Shown piece by piece: positions 32,470 through 33,143 of a DNA stretch of 33,143 nt; position 1 is the first letter of the stretch, and each line of letters opens with the position of its first letter. The notes beneath the pieces were generated by a model. That model was not told the DNA's origin, did no database searches, and saw nothing but the letters and a program-made list of their open reading frames with translations. The DNA lies in NCBI GenBank assembly GCA_949283125.1, contig CASDRK010000015.1, forward strand, positions 1 through 33,143, written 5' to 3'. This DNA comes from an uncultured Clostridia bacterium. GTDB taxonomy: Bacteria; Bacillota; Clostridia; Christensenellales; Borkfalkiaceae. A program made the translations under genes and the position numbers.

Positions 32470-33143
32470 TTATTGCATGTTGATGCTTGCCGTGTAAATA
32501 TAAGTAAAATCCACCTGATACACGACGCCCTGCGAGACGGCGCGCACCCGGTGCGAGAGCACTTCCGCCCCCTCGGCGTACAGCTCCGCGGCGGCGAGGG
32601 CGGCCGCAAGGCCGGAGTCGCTCTCCTCTTCGGCGGCGACGCATATGCTCGCGCGGACGCGTATGTGCGCGTATCCCGCGCAAAGACAGGGGTATTCCTC
32701 GCCCGAAGGTCCGGAATAACAGGGAGATATGAGCTCGTCGCCGACGGAAACGCTCTGACCCTCCTCCGCGCGCGGCGTGCCGCACAGCGCCACCAGCCGC
32801 TCCACCACCCCCGAAACGGGGGAAAGGAGGGGAACGCGCGGCGACGGAGATATGCCGCCGGAGCCGCACTCCACGTCCACTATCACCGCCGTGCCACGCT
32901 TCTGAACGGAGCAGAAAGTAACTGTGGGCAGAGCCATTATGCGCGCCGTGACCGACGGAGAGACCTTGCCGCACGGCCTGCCGACGCTTATGCCCTCGCC
33001 GCCAAGAATGGCGACGACCTGCGGCGCGAGATGAGCGCCGCTGCCCGTGACGTCTATCCTGAACACAAAGCGCTGCGCCGCGACGACGACGGCCACGAAT
33101 GCGGCCGCGCCGACAAGCGCGCCCGCGCGCGCCGCGGCGCGCG
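32470..33143 (-). CDS. yqfD: Sporulation protein YqfD, partial (N-terminus beyond the window)
   Basis: The frame stays open to the window edge, so the N-terminal part is missing. The visible part starts within a membrane helix (Ala/Val-rich, encoded around 33090-33143). It continues FRIDVTGSGAHLAPQVVAIL, an ISVGRPCGKV segment and QKRGTAVIVDVEC, the extracellular pattern of YqfD. A later part, PLLSPVSGVVERLVALCGTP with a V-x-VGDELIS motif, also fits the family. The location directly before phoH matches Bacillus. YqfD is needed for sporulation there. A valine codon at 33094-33096 could be misread as a start, but it would fall in the middle of the helix. Confidence 0.88.
   Translation of the reverse strand, partial: RAAARAGALVGAAAFVAVVVAAQRFVFRIDVTGSGAHLAPQVVAILGGEGISVGRPCGKVSPSVTARIMALPTVTFCSVQKRGTAVIVDVECGSGGISPSPRVPLLSPVSGVVERLVALCGTPRAEEGQSVSVGDELISPCYSGPSGEEYPCLCAGYAHIRVRASICVAAEEESDSGLAAALAAAELYAEGAEVLSHRVRAVSQGVVYQVDFTYIYTASINMQ

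Overview
The window looks like a chromosomal segment of a GC-rich member of the Bacillota, most likely class Clostridia. The support is: housekeeping gene order of the Bacillus/Clostridium type (yqfD-phoH-pgpH-ybeY-era-yqzL-recO), several genes of endospore-forming lineages (ylbJ, yqfD, pdaB), a T-box leader in front of leuA, SigA-type promoters, and strong GGAGG ribosome binding sites. The large secreted protein with His/Cys/Asp repeats at the left end resembles surface proteins I know from uncultured gut Clostridia (Christensenellales-like). That finer placement is inference. I see no tRNA, rRNA, CRISPR array, transposase, phage gene or plasmid gene.

Layout. 1-4593 is the accessory-looking part: an inverted-repeat element, a 1294-residue putative lipoprotein with eight metal-site-like repeats, and its long structured leader containing a perfect 28-bp palindrome. 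4594-8553 (minus) carries valS followed by a membrane-anchored metallo-beta-lactamase-fold hydrolase. 8722-11320 (plus) is a three-gene NitT/TauT-type ABC importer, divergent from valS with overlapping promoters. 11411-12760 has a small unknown gene divergent from a WYL-domain regulator, with an operator-like palindrome between them. 12877-15883 (minus) holds lgt and T-box-controlled leuA. 15973-19103 (minus) holds a MATE exporter, a tandem-OB-fold SSB-like protein and a PdaB-type polysaccharide deacetylase. 19442-21547 (minus) has rarA and a patatin-like esterase; ylbJ (21569-22522, plus) starts only 21 bases from the latter and runs convergently into pheA.

22508-27512 (minus) is a compact operon of seven genes, most of them overlapping: alr, 5-formyltetrahydrofolate cyclo-ligase, a membrane protein of unknown function, rsmD, coaD, DAHP synthase and pheA. 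27680-33143 (minus) is the conserved yqfD-phoH-pgpH-ybeY-era-yqzL-recO cluster; yqfD is cut by the window edge.

How the genes connect. aroF and pheA catalyse the first committed aromatic step and the phenylalanine branch. leuA is predicted to respond to uncharged leucine tRNA. Lgt would lipidate prolipoproteins such as the two candidates encoded here. ybeY, era and rsmD act on 16S rRNA or the small ribosomal subunit; recO, rarA and the SSB-like protein belong to DNA repair and replication. Most of the window is ordinary core genome. The features most worth a second look are the repeat lipoprotein with its palindromic leader, the small gene divergent from the WYL regulator, the double-OB SSB, a PgpH without its ectodomain, and a few unusual residues at family motifs. 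I do not see a clear new multi-gene system.
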